A stretch of 64,000 nt of DNA, taken from NCBI GenBank assembly GCA_963724945.1, contig CAVRWL010000003.1, forward strand, positions 1,302,001-1,366,000. The letters are read 5' to 3'. The position numbers and the translations under genes were made by a program. Positions 63,355 through 64,000 of this stretch are shown here, in pieces. Source of the stretch: Hyphomicrobium_A sp963724945. GTDB lineage: Bacteria; Pseudomonadota; Alphaproteobacteria; Rhizobiales; Hyphomicrobiaceae. The notes beneath the pieces are model-generated. The model saw only the letters and a list, made by a program, of their open reading frames with translations. It was not told the DNA's origin and searched no databases. Positions within the stretch are counted from its first letter, which is position 1; each line of letters starts with the position of its first letter.

Positions 63355-63917
63355 GGTCTCGGGCCTCCGAAATGGGAATGAAGCGGAATTGCAAAGGGGC
63401 GCGGAGGGGCGAACGTACCGGGTCGCCGGGCCTAAATCAAACGCAGGTTGCACGATGACGGTTCCCTGCGGAGGGCGATCGGCGCGTGCCGGATGCGAGT
63501 AGGGGCGCAGCGACCCTGAGCGCTGCGCCCCCTTGGATCACTCCGGGGAAGATAGGATTTCAGGGTAGATCCAGCCTAGAGACGCGCAAATGAACGGTAT
63601 CTGAACGGCCGCCAGGGCGCCGTAGCGGTTCAACGCGCCGACGAAGCGGCGACCTTTTCCGCATGCAATCGATTGCGATGGCGGCATACGGCTTAATGCG
63701 CACCCTGAGTGTTAACGCGCCTTTTTCGTCGGATCGGTTAGCGAAAGCCGTTATGCGCGTTTCGGTTGCAACTAATCCCGCGCCGCTTCTGATACGAATG
63801 GGCAATCTTTTTGCGATGTACTTGACAAATCGAGGATGAAAAGCAATTCAAGCGGCTCTAAAGAAGAACGGCAGCAAAGGCCGGACCACCCACCGGGATC
63901 ACGAAGAGAGGAATTAG
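63355..63917. other. Divergent intergenic region between sodB and the H-NS family gene
   Basis: 563 bases; no convincing gene. It must hold the sodB promoter near 63360-63460 and that of the H-NS gene. A strong hairpin lies at 63502-63531. TTGACA at 63822-63827 with AATTCA 17 bases on (63845) is a candidate promoter for the H-NS gene, about 70 bases before its ATG. Confidence 0.45.
63502..63531. repeat. Perfect 11-bp hairpin
   Basis: GGGGCGCAGCG (63502-63512) and CGCTGCGCCCC (63521-63531) are exact inverted repeats around an 8-base loop. No T-run follows. It lies 148 bases upstream of the sodB start with no gene end nearby, so a terminator role is not obvious; a REP-type element or a regulatory structure is possible. 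Confidence 0.55.
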
Positions 63918-64000
63918 ATGGCCACCGTCAACGTTGACAAGATGTCGCTGAAGGATCTGCTCGATCTTGAGGCGAAAGTGCAGAAGGCAATCAACACGGC
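63918..64000 (+). CDS. H-NS family nucleoid-associated protein (3'-truncated by window edge)
   Basis: The first 27 residues are visible: MATVNVDKMSLKDLLDLEAK followed by VQKAIN. The KMSLKDLLDLEAKVQ segment is the N-terminal oligomerisation helix of Rhizobiales H-NS-like proteins. GAAGAGAGGAATTAG precedes the ATG at 63918. The DNA-binding C-terminus lies outside the window. Such proteins bind AT-rich DNA, which is notable given the AT-rich island near 15.8 kb. The call rests on a short stretch. Confidence 0.65.
   Translation, partial: MATVNVDKMSLKDLLDLEAKVQKAINT

Noticed and set aside
63560..63805. 81-codon minus-strand ORF upstream of the H-NS gene
   Set aside because: Arg-rich, no ribosome binding site, and no similarity that I recognise; treated as intergenic.
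1..64000. CRISPR array, prophage or insertion sequence
   Set aside because: No regularly spaced repeats, Cas, integrase, transposase or phage structural genes seen; the only repeats are short palindromes and small tandem units.

Overview
The window reads as a chromosomal segment of a high-GC alphaproteobacterium, most likely of the order Hyphomicrobiales (Rhizobiales). This is an inference from gene content: a class I lysyl-tRNA synthetase, the helicase/PdeM pair of the ligase-associated repair set, a TIGR02186 (Alph_Pro_TM) protein beside a TauE-type permease, a PodJ-like Sel1 protein, a plant/alphaproteobacterial-type glutamate-cysteine ligase, and DUF6455, DUF6460, DUF3008 and DUF952 proteins. 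There is one tRNA gene, tRNA-Gly(CCC). I see no rRNA, CRISPR array, transposase, integrase or prophage.

Layout. 0-11 kb: the end of gshA, then a minus-strand block lysR - cytochrome c - lutA - lutB - lutC facing a plus-strand glcD - glcE - glcF operon, i.e. two alpha-hydroxy-acid (lactate/glycolate) oxidising systems around a 16-bp palindromic operator candidate. 11-15.7 kb: a frame-broken hisS, small secreted proteins and a second LysR regulator. 16-20.5 kb: the most interesting part. A Cyc2-like fused monohaem cytochrome/porin is followed by three c4-type dihaem cytochromes and a small monohaem protein with a Met/His-rich tail, behind an AT-rich promoter region. 20.6-30 kb: VanX-type dipeptidase, an LpxH-like hydrolase with a GT4 glycosyltransferase, a solute-binding protein, a GT2 glycosyltransferase, LigD and a receiver-domain protein. 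30-46 kb: tRNA, radical SAM protein, mscL, an acetate-type symporter pair, proline iminopeptidase, YjbQ, PodJ-like protein, TauE/TIGR02186 pair, pdeM/helicase, pyrD. 46-64 kb: a stand-alone GmrSD-like (DUF262/DUF1524) restriction protein, lysS, TerB, a PAS-GAF-GGDEF-EAL protein, mepA, msrA, an orphan mutA, a HerA-like ATPase, a cytochrome c, sodB and the start of an H-NS family gene.

At least ten conserved genes (hisS, the Cyc2-like gene, the second c4 cytochrome, vanX-like, GT2, ligD, pip, podJ-like, GGDEF-EAL, msrA) are interrupted by single-base insertions or deletions, several in short homopolymers and some in compensating pairs that hide key residues. Because housekeeping genes are hit, I read this mainly as sequence error. 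It means protein predictions here must be pieced together across frames: the first haem motif of the second c4 protein and the C-terminal strand of the porin are visible only that way.

Functionally, the cytochrome cluster could be a cross-envelope electron conduit: the outer-membrane haem/porin passes electrons to or from periplasmic dihaem c4 proteins, as in Cyc2/Cyc1 of iron oxidisers. The substrate is not known from sequence. The lut and glc operons feed electrons from hydroxy acids into the quinone/cytochrome pool.
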